Positions 41,849 through 49,595 of a DNA stretch of 64,000 nucleotides are shown here, piece after piece. The stretch's first letter is position 1; each line of letters begins with the position of its first letter. The DNA lies in the NCBI RefSeq assembly GCF_000423145.1, contig NZ_AUHK01000002.1:37972-101971 (forward strand). Reading direction: 5' to 3'. The stretch comes from Helcococcus sueciensis DSM 17243. GTDB lineage: Bacteria; Bacillota; Clostridia; Tissierellales; Peptoniphilaceae. Both the position numbers and the translations under genes were made by a program. A model generated the notes under the pieces. It saw only the letters and a program-made list of their open reading frames with translations. It had not been told where the DNA came from and searched no databases.

Positions 41849-44800
41849 TGATAATTGATGATGAACTAAAAATGGGATTTACAAGTATCGAAAGAGAATT
41901 AGATTATTATATCGAAATAAACGGATTTAAGTATAGCTCTATAGACTTATTAAAAGACTTAAAAGTAAATATAAAAGCCGATAAAGATGGTATCTGGATA
42001 GGTAGAGCAATTCCTAAAATGTTAAATGCAGAAATAATTAATAATGGGGATGTTATAAATGCAGGAGATGAGATTAAACCTTATTTTGGTGTTAAAATAG
42101 GAGACTCTTATAAATATATAAATGTGGGTACGTTTTATGCTCAAACTCCAGAATTAACAGAAGATAGAAAAATAATAAAAGTAGCAGCATATGATAAGTT
42201 CAAAAAAGCTCAAACACTTAAATATGGAGATATATCATATCCTACTACAATAAATAATATTGTTGATTTAATAGCTTCAAAATTAGAAGTACAAGTAGAT
42301 AAAACAAACTTAATGTTTTTAGATTATACAATTAAAAAAGAAATCTTTTTTGGAAAAGATAAGACTGTGATTGAATTGATAAATGCAATAGCACAGATGA
42401 ATATATGTTTTGCATATCTAGATTATGACAATATATTGAAATTTAAAAGACCAGAAAGAGTAGTAACATCACTTAGTGCAAATAATGTATTTAAGGCTAG
42501 GATTAAAAATTATCAAGACAATTATGATGCAGTAGTAATAAGTAGACAGCCACAAAATGATGATGTAGTACAAAAAATGAGTCAATATCAAGTAAATTCA
42601 GTAGAAGTAAAACTCTCTAATAATCCAATTTTGGATTTGGATAGAGAGTTTTTTGCAAATTATTTACTTGGTACAGCGATAGGAATACCACCTCATTATG
42701 GACTTGAAATCTTAGAAATGCAATCTAATCCACTTTTAGAAATTGGAGATTTGGTTTTCTGGGGAAATAAAGCTGTTTTAGTTTTAGAACATGAAATCAC
42801 TATGTCAAGATCTATTCTAAAATCACAAATTGCAGAAAAAACTGAAACAGACTTCAAGAAAGCAAAAGGCATTGAAAACTTAGCTATTAATACAGAATTG
42901 TATGTAGATAAGGTTAAAAATGAAATTGTAGCAAAAATAGGCGATGAAGTTGAAAATAAAGTTGTTGAATTAAAACTTGATGAAAAAGGTATTGCTCAAA
43001 GAGTTAAGACAGTTATTGAAGAAAATAAAGATGAACTTAAAGGAGATACTGGTCCACAAGGACCAAGAGGTCCTCAAGGTCAAAGAGGAATACAAGGATT
43101 AAATGGTAAAGATGGTAAAGATGGACAAGATGCAGAATTTAACTTAGTTAGCTTGATTAATCAAGAAAAAGGATACCATTTGTATGGGGGTAATACTAGA
43201 ACTAATGCATTTAAGCATAATACATCTTCATACATTCCTATTAAACCAAGCGAATTATATACTTTAAGCAAAGACACATCTAGAGTAACATCAGACCAAT
43301 ATTTAAGATATGCGTTCTATGATTCTAATAAACGATATATTAGCCAATCACAAACTGATATGGATTTATTTAGTATTACTACTCCAAGTAATGCTATTTT
43401 TATGAGAATATCATATCCTGATGACTCAAAGCCTATGCTAGAAATTGGAGAAAAGAAAGAAAGAGATTATTATCCAAATCCGAAAGATACAGTAGCTATA
43501 TCGGAATTTGAAGCTTATCAAACTATTACAAATGAAGGTATTGCTCAAAAAGTAAGTCTATCAACCTATAATTCTAATAATAACAAAATTGATACTAGAT
43601 TTGCTGAAACAAAGCTATATATAGACGATAAGATAAGTACGTATAAAGTTACTGCAGATAATATCAAGCTTGAAGGTTATACTACTATAAATGGTGGTTT
43701 TAAGGTTGATAACAAAGGAAATGTGATAGCTACATCTGGTCAGATAGGAAGTTGGAATATTAGCGATAAATTTTTATGGTCTGGAAGTGGTAGCAATTAT
43801 GTAAGATTTTCTGGTGCTGATGGATATGCTCCATTTTTGGCAGGTGGAGATGATTGGAGTAGTGCATCTTTTGCAGTATCCTCAGATGGATTAATAAAAG
43901 CTACTAACGCTCATGTTTCAGGAACTATCAACGCTAAAAGTGGAACTATCGGTGGGTTTAACATTGATAATAATACTTTATATGCTGGTAGCGGATCTTC
44001 TTATGTAAGAATATCTGGAGCAAGTGGTTACACCACTATCTTAGCTGGTGGTTCTGATTGGAATAGTGCCAAATTTGCAGTATCTAGTACTGGAACATTA
44101 AAGGCAGAAGGTGCAAACATTTCAGGGACTATAACAGCTAAGTCAGGGAGTATAGGTAATTGGAATATTAATGATAATGGAATATATCGTTCAGGCAATG
44201 GCTATTACGTTCATATTATGCCTACAAATAATTACCCAATATTTTTTGGAACAGATTCAAACAATTCAAGGTTTAGAGTAACACAAACAGGTACGGTACT
44301 CGCTCGTGCTTTTACACTTGAAGGTGGAAAAGTTGGGGGAACTAATGTCTATAGCTCATATATGAGTGGTGGCAGTTGGAATAGTGCTAACGGTTCAGGT
44401 TCATTTAGTGGAAGTGCTAATTTTAGTAGTGGTAGCTATACAGGATCTCTATATTCTTCAAATGGAAGACTTGGGGGAAGTAATTTCAGTAGTGCAGACT
44501 CAACGACTGTTTTTGCAGGGACGGTAAGAGCAGGTGGTTTAATAACAAAATACATTGATTTAGAAGGTGGATATATTGTAGGTGAATATAATCCTGGTCT
44601 TAGAAATTATACAAAAGCAAGGCTTAAAATTGGAAAATGGGAAATCGAAAACTCGGATATTAGACTTAAAGAAAACATAAAAGAGTTAGATTATGAATTT
44701 AATAAATATATCTATGATATACCAATAATTAAGTATACCTATAAATCAGATGACAAACACAATCCACAAGTTGGAGTAAATGCAAATTATTTAATGAAGA

Positions 44801-44955
44801 TACTGCCAAATTATATGGCTAAAACCTTTCTACATCAAGATGAAATTACAGGACTTTATGGAGCAAACTATGAGCTCTTAACACCTTATTTAATTAAGGT
44901 AGTACAAGAGCAAAATGAAAGACTAAAGAAGTTAGAGGAGAGATTGAATGGCTGA
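41848..44955 (+). CDS. Tail spike/receptor-binding protein with collagen repeats and S74 chaperone
   Basis: 1035 residues. The first 340 form a baseplate/Tal-like part. A collagen-like Gly-X-Y stretch follows (about residues 395-430: GPQGPRGPQGQRG). About three 68-residue repeats with the marker SGSSYVRISG and the G-x-I-G-x-W/F-N-I block lie between residues 630 and 800. The C-terminal 100 residues are a peptidase S74 intramolecular chaperone (SDIRLKENI with Ser and Lys). The chaperone trimerises the fibre and then cuts itself off. The repeats could change by recombination and alter host range. Confidence 0.85.
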   Translation: MIIDDELKMGFTSIERELDYYIEINGFKYSSIDLLKDLKVNIKADKDGIWIGRAIPKMLNAEIINNGDVINAGDEIKPYFGVKIGDSYKYINVGTFYAQTPELTEDRKIIKVAAYDKFKKAQTLKYGDISYPTTINNIVDLIASKLEVQVDKTNLMFLDYTIKKEIFFGKDKTVIELINAIAQMNICFAYLDYDNILKFKRPERVVTSLSANNVFKARIKNYQDNYDAVVISRQPQNDDVVQKMSQYQVNSVEVKLSNNPILDLDREFFANYLLGTAIGIPPHYGLEILEMQSNPLLEIGDLVFWGNKAVLVLEHEITMSRSILKSQIAEKTETDFKKAKGIENLAINTELYVDKVKNEIVAKIGDEVENKVVELKLDEKGIAQRVKTVIEENKDELKGDTGPQGPRGPQGQRGIQGLNGKDGKDGQDAEFNLVSLINQEKGYHLYGGNTRTNAFKHNTSSYIPIKPSELYTLSKDTSRVTSDQYLRYAFYDSNKRYISQSQTDMDLFSITTPSNAIFMRISYPDDSKPMLEIGEKKERDYYPNPKDTVAISEFEAYQTITNEGIAQKVSLSTYNSNNNKIDTRFAETKLYIDDKISTYKVTADNIKLEGYTTINGGFKVDNKGNVIATSGQIGSWNISDKFLWSGSGSNYVRFSGADGYAPFLAGGDDWSSASFAVSSDGLIKATNAHVSGTINAKSGTIGGFNIDNNTLYAGSGSSYVRISGASGYTTILAGGSDWNSAKFAVSSTGTLKAEGANISGTITAKSGSIGNWNINDNGIYRSGNGYYVHIMPTNNYPIFFGTDSNNSRFRVTQTGTVLARAFTLEGGKVGGTNVYSSYMSGGSWNSANGSGSFSGSANFSSGSYTGSLYSSNGRLGGSNFSSADSTTVFAGTVRAGGLITKYIDLEGGYIVGEYNPGLRNYTKARLKIGKWEIENSDIRLKENIKELDYEFNKYIYDIPIIKYTYKSDDKHNPQVGVNANYLMKILPNYMAKTFLHQDEITGLYGANYELLTPYLIKVVQEQNERLKKLEERLNG

Positions 44956-45571
44956 AATTGTTTCAATAATTTTAAGAAAATTTGAAGATAAATGGGAAAT
45001 TGGTGTAGTTAGAGATGATGACTATACTGAAAAAAAAGAGACAGATACAGAAAAATATCAAGATATAATTGATGAAATAGTTAAAATTGCTGAAACTATA
45101 AAAAGTGAAGAACAGAAATTAATTGAAAATCTTGAAAATGAAAAAAAAGAAATACTTAAAATCATAACTGAAAAGACTCCTGATGAAGAAAAGATAGAAT
45201 TAATAAATTCTTATCCTCTATGGAGTCCAAACGGAGTAGAATACTGGTCGGATATGGAAATACCTTATGTTGTTTATCCAGATTATGAAACAGGGAGTTT
45301 ATATAAAGTGATTTCTAAAGATAAAGTAAAGAGTCAATTTGATTGGAATCCTCAAGTTGCAGTTAGTCTTTTTAAGAAAATATTACCACCAAATGTAATA
45401 GCAGAGTTTGGTAAAAACTTAGATGGCAGTAAAAGAAACTTAGCAACAAATCCTTACATGATAAATGAAAAATGTATAGAAGATGGATATATCTATAGTT
45501 CACTTATTGATAATAATGTGTGGGCTCCATCAAACTATCCTACAGGATGGGAAAAAGAAAGAGAGGTTTAA
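44948..45571 (+). CDS. Phage tail protein with carbohydrate-binding-like C-terminus
   Basis: 207 residues. N-terminal half is a coiled coil (residues 35-75). The C-terminal half (GYIYSSLIDNNVWAPSNYP) resembles a CBM5/12-type sugar-binding module. It overlaps the spike gene by eight bases. A role in surface binding is inferred. Confidence 0.65.
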   Translation: MAEIVSIILRKFEDKWEIGVVRDDDYTEKKETDTEKYQDIIDEIVKIAETIKSEEQKLIENLENEKKEILKIITEKTPDEEKIELINSYPLWSPNGVEYWSDMEIPYVVYPDYETGSLYKVISKDKVKSQFDWNPQVAVSLFKKILPPNVIAEFGKNLDGSKRNLATNPYMINEKCIEDGYIYSSLIDNNVWAPSNYPTGWEKEREV

Positions 45572-45573
45572 TT

Positions 45574-45714
45574 ATGGAAATTAAAGTTGAAGATCTACTA
45601 GAAATAATAGGTGATTTATCAAAAGAAAATGCACTGTTAAAGGTGCAAATAAAAGCCCTTTTAAGAAAACAGGAAGAAAAGGGGGATAAGGAAAATGAAC
45701 CAAGCACAAATTAA
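45574..45714 (+). CDS. Small coiled-coil protein, 46 residues
   Basis: MEIKVEDLLEIIGDLSKENA then ALLKVQIKALLRKQEEK: one long helix. ATG 45574 follows AGAGAGG; an earlier in-frame start lies in the previous gene. Common between tail and holin genes in Firmicute phages. Function unknown. Confidence 0.6.
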   Translation: MEIKVEDLLEIIGDLSKENALLKVQIKALLRKQEEKGDKENEPSTN

Positions 45715-46066
45715 TTTTATAATGGATATCCTATTTCCTATAGGCACTTTTGCAATAGGCGTAATGGGAATGTATATATCTTATTTAAAAGGCAAACAAG
45801 ATTTAAAGAAAATGCAAAAAGAGCAAATACTAAAAGAAAAGCAAGTAGAAGATACTATTAAAAATGCTAAACTTGCTCTTGAACTTGCAACTAAAAACGC
45901 ACAAAGAATTGATACAATTGAACCTAAACTAGTTTTACAAGATATTCAAAATAAACTGGTACTGAAAGCACTAGTAAATATGATGAAATCTTTAAAAGAG
46001 CATGGTATTAATGGAAAAACTGATGAAAGTATAGAAGAAATCGAAAATTATTTGATAAATAACTAG
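45695..46066 (+). CDS. Membrane-anchored helical protein (XhlA-like/holin accessory)
   Basis: 123 residues. One N-terminal membrane helix (residues 8-28, ILFPIGTFAIGVMGMYISYL) and a long charged helix. Place before the amidase suggests a lysis accessory protein. GGGGGATAAGG site. Overlaps the previous gene by 20 bases. Confidence 0.6.
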   Translation: MNQAQINFIMDILFPIGTFAIGVMGMYISYLKGKQDLKKMQKEQILKEKQVEDTIKNAKLALELATKNAQRIDTIEPKLVLQDIQNKLVLKALVNMMKSLKEHGINGKTDESIEEIENYLINN

Positions 46067-46217
46067 ATTTACTTGTATAAGCGTTTATTCAGTTATTTAA
46101 AGGGTTTTAATTAAAAGACATACAAATACATGACTAAGGATTTAAAAACGTCTTATACTTGATTTTATAAGGTGGTTTTTATCCTATTTTATATAAAAAA
46201 AAATATAGGAGGTAAAA

Positions 46218-47231
46218 TTGACTGTAATTAGATTTAATGCAGGTCATGGAAAAGGTAAAAAGTATAATAGGGGTGGAATTAAGTTTAACGAAGGTGACGA
46301 AAACTATAATTTTACAGGTTTACTATTAGAAAAATTATCTTCCTATGATGTAGATGCAAAAGAATTAAGACATACAAAAGGTAACGGTGAGTTTGAGAGA
46401 GATTGGGATACGATAAGAAATTGGGGTAGCGGTGCAGATTTATTTTATTCAGCACACTCCAACGCTTTTAACGGTCAGGCAACTGGAGTAGAAGTGTTTT
46501 TAAGTTATAAGTCAATTAAATATTATAACTTTGCAAAAGAACTAACAGAAGTTATCTCTAAAACTTTAGGAATATATAATCGTGGAGTTAAATTTCAAAA
46601 TAGAAATACAGGATCATACGAAACATATCCTCAAGCAAATTCAAGTAAGAATGACTGGTTGAATGAATTGTATCTTAACAAAGCTAAATGTGTATTGCTT
46701 GTAGAGCATTTCTTCCATGACAATATAAATGATACTAATAGTTACCTTAAAAACAGAGATAAGTTAGCTAATGAAATTGTTAAAGTAATTGCTAAACATT
46801 TCAATTTAAAATTGAGAAATAGTGTAAAAGTAAAATCAAATTCAAATAAAAGCAATTTAGCAACAATCAAAGTATCAGCACTTAATGTTAGAAAAGAACC
46901 AAACACTAAGTCAAAGATAGTAACAGTAGTTAAGAAAAATGAAGTTTATACAATTGTTGAAGTAAAAGGAAATTGGGGCAAGTTGAAATCGGGTGTAGGT
47001 TGGATTTATTTACCTATGACAGATTTTAAAACTTCAAAATATACAACTGGGTTGTATCAAATAACTTCAAGAGCATTAAATATTAGAAAAAAACCTAGTT
47101 CAAAATCTGAAATAAACGGGGTTATTAGAGATAAAGGTGTATATACAGTTGTTGAAGTAAAAGGAAGTTGGGGCAAGTTAAAATCAGGTGCAGGTTGGAT
47201 TCATCTTGCATACACAACAAAGATAAAATAA
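46218..47231 (+). CDS. Endolysin: N-acetylmuramoyl-L-alanine amidase with two SH3 domains
   Basis: 337 residues, TTG start behind AGGAGG. Amidase_3 fold: zinc His in NAGHGKG, Glu about residue 47 region, His in YSAHSNAFNG, and Glu in LVEHFFHDN. Two SH3_3 repeats bind the wall (LNVRKEPNTKSKIV and LNIRKKPSSKSEI, each followed by WGKLKSG). It cleaves the stem peptide bond at lysis. No signal peptide, so it needs the holin. Confidence 0.93.
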   Translation: MTVIRFNAGHGKGKKYNRGGIKFNEGDENYNFTGLLLEKLSSYDVDAKELRHTKGNGEFERDWDTIRNWGSGADLFYSAHSNAFNGQATGVEVFLSYKSIKYYNFAKELTEVISKTLGIYNRGVKFQNRNTGSYETYPQANSSKNDWLNELYLNKAKCVLLVEHFFHDNINDTNSYLKNRDKLANEIVKVIAKHFNLKLRNSVKVKSNSNKSNLATIKVSALNVRKEPNTKSKIVTVVKKNEVYTIVEVKGNWGKLKSGVGWIYLPMTDFKTSKYTTGLYQITSRALNIRKKPSSKSEINGVIRDKGVYTVVEVKGSWGKLKSGAGWIHLAYTTKIK

Positions 47232-47243
47232 GGAGATAATATT

Positions 47244-47513
47244 ATGGAAAATACATTATTAATAATATCAATAGCTATATTAATTGAAGCATTAGTTACT
47301 TATGCAAAAGAAATAAAAGAAACACCAGTATTAATAGGTACTGTTGCAGTTGGTATCGTGATAGCATACTTATTCAATGCAACACTATTTAATAGTTTAG
47401 GAATGGAAGTTAATCACTATGCAGATATAGTATTAACTGGTATAGTTGCAAGTAGGGGTTCAAATTATTTATATGATTTAATAGGTAAGTTTACAAATAT
47501 TAGTAAAGAGTAG
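47244..47513 (+). CDS. Holin
   Basis: 89 residues with an N-terminal hydrophobic helix (LLIISIAILIEALVTYA) and a second (VLIGTVAVGIVIAYLF), ending in a charged tail. It directly follows the amidase behind AGGAG. The stop lies in a terminator stem. Confidence 0.8.
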   Translation: MENTLLIISIAILIEALVTYAKEIKETPVLIGTVAVGIVIAYLFNATLFNSLGMEVNHYADIVLTGIVASRGSNYLYDLIGKFTNISKE

Positions 47514-47535
47514 GTTGTATTCCTACTCTTTTTTT
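47505..47535 (+). terminator. Late-operon terminator
   Basis: AAAGAGTAGG/CCTACTCTTT with a six-base loop and T run; the holin stop lies within the left arm. A near-copy is found at 48518-48549. Confidence 0.85.
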
Positions 47536-47649
47536 GTTTTAAACAATATGTAGAAACGTTTATCAAGTGTGCACATCATGTAGTACTATTATTAATCATA
47601 ATTTAATGTTATTATTAATGTGAATAGTAATAAAGAAGGAGGGAGAGAT

Positions 47650-48102
47650 ATGGCAAGCGTTTATGATGTGGCTAATTGGTTTTTAACAAAAGATAGTTTG
47701 ACTCCCAAAAAAATACAAAAATTAACTTATTATTATTATGCTTGGGGATTTGCACTATATGAAGAACCTATGATAGAAAATTGCGATTTTAAAGCTTGGG
47801 TACATGGACCCGTAAATTCAGATTTATATGATAAATATAGAAAGTATAGATGGAATTATATACCTAAGTATGAAGGTAAAACATATGAATTTAATGAAAA
47901 AGAACAAGAGTTGCTAGAGTCTGTGTGGTTAACATACGGAGATAAGAGTGCAAATGAATTAGAAGCTTTAACTCACAAGGAAGCACCATGGATTAAAGCT
48001 AGAAATGGGATTGATGACAGCGAATTATCTAACAATATAATATCACCAGAAGATATGAAAAATTATTATTACTCTATCTATGCAGGTGAACAGGGTGACT
48101 AA
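47650..48102 (+). CDS. Panacea-domain antitoxin (DUF4065/SocA-like)
   Basis: 150 residues. The start VYDVANWFLTKDSLTPKKIQ, the middle AWVHGPVNSDLYDKYRKY, and the WIKARNG end are hallmarks of the Panacea domain, a hypervariable antitoxin able to pair with many toxins. ATG 47650 follows AAGGAGGG. It overlaps the next small gene, its probable toxin. The pair sits between two near-identical terminators. Confidence 0.82.
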   Translation: MASVYDVANWFLTKDSLTPKKIQKLTYYYYAWGFALYEEPMIENCDFKAWVHGPVNSDLYDKYRKYRWNYIPKYEGKTYEFNEKEQELLESVWLTYGDKSANELEALTHKEAPWIKARNGIDDSELSNNIISPEDMKNYYYSIYAGEQGD

Positions 48103-48469
48103 ACTAAGTCAAAATATACAAAGCCCAAAAGGTACTAGGTTAACGAGCAAAAAAGATATTACTTTTAAAATCGCTATTGAAGAAAAGCTTGATAATGGAT
48201 ATGATTTCAAAAAAATGAAACAAGAGCATATAAAGTCTTTCCACAATTTTTTAGAAGAAACAATATATAAGGAATTAACAATAACTAAAGTAGAAAAATT
48301 ATTTTTAAGAACTAAAGGAAAATTCAAAAATAGTAGACGATTTAATGGAAAAGAAGTTGAAGAAATACATTTAGGAAAAGATAGAGATCCTTTTAGAATA
48401 TTTGGTTATTACAAGTCCGATTATTTTGTAATAACTAGAATAGATCCTAAACATAAAACTCATAAATAA
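48095..48469 (+). CDS. Putative toxin partner of the Panacea antitoxin
   Basis: About 124 residues, basic, with a RelE/ParE-like end (FLRTKGKFKNSRRFNGKEVE, FRIFGYYKSDYFVITRIDP). GTG 48095 follows AGGTGA and overlaps the antitoxin stop; ATG 48080 is an alternative without ribosome site. Toxin activity is inferred from gene pairing. Confidence 0.55.
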   Translation: MTKLSQNIQSPKGTRLTSKKDITFKIAIEEKLDNGYDFKKMKQEHIKSFHNFLEETIYKELTITKVEKLFLRTKGKFKNSRRFNGKEVEEIHLGKDRDPFRIFGYYKSDYFVITRIDPKHKTHK

Positions 48470-48517
48470 AATTTTTTAGATTATTATATGTTATTAATTA
48501 TATAGCTAAAAATGTTA

Positions 48518-48549
48518 AAGAGTAGGTTATATCCCTACTCTTTTTTTTA
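48518..48549 (+). terminator. Terminator, near-copy of the late-operon terminator
   Basis: AAAGAGTAGG/CCTACTCTTT with T8. It matches 47505-47535 in both arms and differs mainly in the loop. The two copies bracket the toxin-antitoxin pair. Confidence 0.85.
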
Positions 48550-48571
48550 TGCGAAAATTGAAAAAAAAGTG

Positions 48572-48600
48572 TTGACATAGTAAACTTACTATGATATAAT
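48572..48600 (+). promoter_or_regulatory. Consensus promoter with a palindromic operator in the spacer
   Basis: TTGACA (48572-48577), 17 bases, TATAAT (48595-48600). The spacer is filled by CATAGTAA-AC-TTACTATG (48576-48593), a perfect palindrome apart from its centre. A repressor bound here would block the promoter. The unknown regulator is not identified. Confidence 0.8.
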
Positions 48601-48623
48601 ATAAGTATAGAAAGGGGGATAAA

Positions 48624-48776
48624 ATGAAATTTGAGCAAGAGAATGGAGAAATAATTGAAACTGAAATGACTAATGAAATTGTAAGAATGTTAATAAAATC
48701 TATAATACAAATCTTAAAAGATGATAATGTAAATTCTGAAACAATAAAAAAGATTGAAAGCCTACTGAACAAATAG
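48624..48776 (+). CDS. Small prophage protein, 50 residues
   Basis: MKFEQENGEIIETEMTNEIV then helices to TAG 48774-48776. AAAGGGGG upstream. It is controlled by the consensus promoter with palindrome. Acidic; unknown function. A candidate lysogen-expressed gene. Confidence 0.6.
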   Translation: MKFEQENGEIIETEMTNEIVRMLIKSIIQILKDDNVNSETIKKIESLLNK

Positions 48777-48797
48777 AAATTTCAATCTTTAACAAAT

Positions 48798-48829
48798 ATC
48801 AATCGGGAGTCTTGCTCCTCCTGATTGAT
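48798..48829 (+). repeat. Hairpin after the 48624 gene
   Basis: ATCAATC/GATTGAT with an inner GGAG/CTCC stem and a TCTTG loop. There is only a weak T tail, so it may terminate or process the transcript. Confidence 0.5.
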
Positions 48830-48876
48830 TAAATTATATATCAAGAGCAATGAACAGTCAATATAAAGGAGAAAAT

Positions 48877-49080
48877 ATGACTAAAAAAAGAGAAGCGGTA
48901 TATAATCCAGAGGCGGATAAAAGATGGAACGAAAAAAATAAAGAGAGAAGAAATTATTTAGGTCAAAGGTCATCAGCAAGAAGCTTTATAAGAAACAGAG
49001 CTACACTTGAAGACTTGGAAGAATTAAAACTATTAATTAGAGAACGAGAAGAGAATTTGCGTGAAGTAGAAAATGAATAG
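48877..49080 (+). CDS. Small charged protein at the right prophage end, 67 residues
   Basis: MTKKREAVYNPEADKRWNEK then RSSARSFIRNRATLEDLEEL. Very basic then acidic. ATG 48877 follows AAAGGAG. Similar genes sit on Firmicute mobile elements, sometimes alone near attR. Function unknown. Confidence 0.6.
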   Translation: MTKKREAVYNPEADKRWNEKNKERRNYLGQRSSARSFIRNRATLEDLEELKLLIREREENLREVENE

Positions 49081-49087
49081 TCTACGC

Positions 49088-49099
49088 ATAGGTTACAAA
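49088..49099 (+). repeat. Candidate integrase arm-type site, right
   Basis: ATAGGTTACAAA matches the two copies near attL (14816 and 14838) in the same orientation, 30 bases before attR. Confidence 0.6.
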
Positions 49100-49129
49100 A
49101 AACCTTTGAAATGCTGATGTTTACTAGGG

Positions 49130-49157
49130 TCACAATTTTCAAAGAGATAATTTTATA
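49130..49157 (+). repeat. attR core
   Basis: 28 bases identical to attL, carrying the last rpsI codons and stop without the rest of the gene. It marks the right prophage boundary. Confidence 0.93.
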
Positions 49158-49169
49158 TTACAAATTACA

Positions 49170-49200
49170 AAGCGTTGGATTTATTTCCAACGCTTTTTTT
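49170..49200 (+). terminator. Original host rpsI terminator, displaced by the prophage
   Basis: AGCGTTGG/CCAACGCT with an eight-base loop and T7, 13 bases after attR. Joined at the att core it would lie just after rpsI in the uninserted chromosome. Confidence 0.85.
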
Positions 49201-49435
49201 ATATCCAAAACATCTTACAGTAAGAGACGAATAGAATTCTAAGTTACATTTTAAGCATTTAAACCTTAATAAACTGCAGTAAAATAGAAATCACTATAGT
49301 TACTTTTTAACTTATCTAAAATATATTGAAAAAGATTTTTTTGAAAAATTGCAAAGGTTTTCATTTTTAGTTAAATATATATTAATATTATGTTAAAATA
49401 TATATTATACTGATAAAATATTTAATATTTAAAAT
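49201..49435. other. AT-rich gap between the host terminator and tracrRNA
   Basis: No gene seen. The stretch 49370-49435 is almost pure A/T with several TATAAT-like words. It may hold a promoter or simply be spacer. Confidence 0.5.
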
Positions 49436-49545
49436 AAAAAAACAAATCCGAAGATTTGTTTAGTCCGCCAATGCGAGCTTCACAGCGATGTGAATAAATT
49501 TTTATTTGAACTTATGATGTAATCTCATATAGGTATTAATGAGAT
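49436..49545 (-). ncRNA. tracrRNA of the type II-A CRISPR system
   Basis: Minus strand. The anti-repeat (49511-49543) complements the CRISPR repeat over about 26 bases with one G-U pair. Then comes a bulge and a second stem to the GUUUGA end, the usual lower-stem and bulge design. Downstream are the nexus-like hairpin TTCACA/TGTGAA (49479-49494), a small CGC/GCG hairpin (49466-49475) and the terminator AACAAATC-TTCG-GATTTGTT with T run. The predicted 5' end can fold on itself: ATCTCAT/ATGAGAT, 49539-49545 with 49522-49528. Confidence 0.88.
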
Positions 49546-49551
49546 ACTTAT

Positions 49552-49580
49552 ATTATTTCAAATAAAATAGTTTTTGTCAA
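49552..49580 (-). promoter_or_regulatory. tracrRNA promoter
   Basis: On the minus strand TTGACA (49575-49580) and AATAAT (49552-49557) are 17 bases apart. It lies between tracrRNA and cas9 and is divergent from cas9. The start site falls near 49545. Confidence 0.8.
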
Positions 49581-49595
49581 TGATAAGGAGAAATA

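Larger units (their letters stand above)
14706..49157. mobile_element. Complete siphovirus-type prophage inserted in the 3' end of rpsI
   Basis: The element is bounded by a 28-bp direct repeat (14706-14733 and 49130-49157) that includes the last rpsI codons. It carries integrase, CI/Cro switch, recombination, replication, terminase, head, tail and lysis genes in standard order, all apparently intact. It has cargo genes at both ends and between modules. The length of about 34.5 kb fits an SPP1/Siphoviridae-like temperate phage of Firmicutes. Genes right of the switch are on the plus strand, except single-gene inserts at 18968, 19869, 21107 and 25631. Confidence 0.95.
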
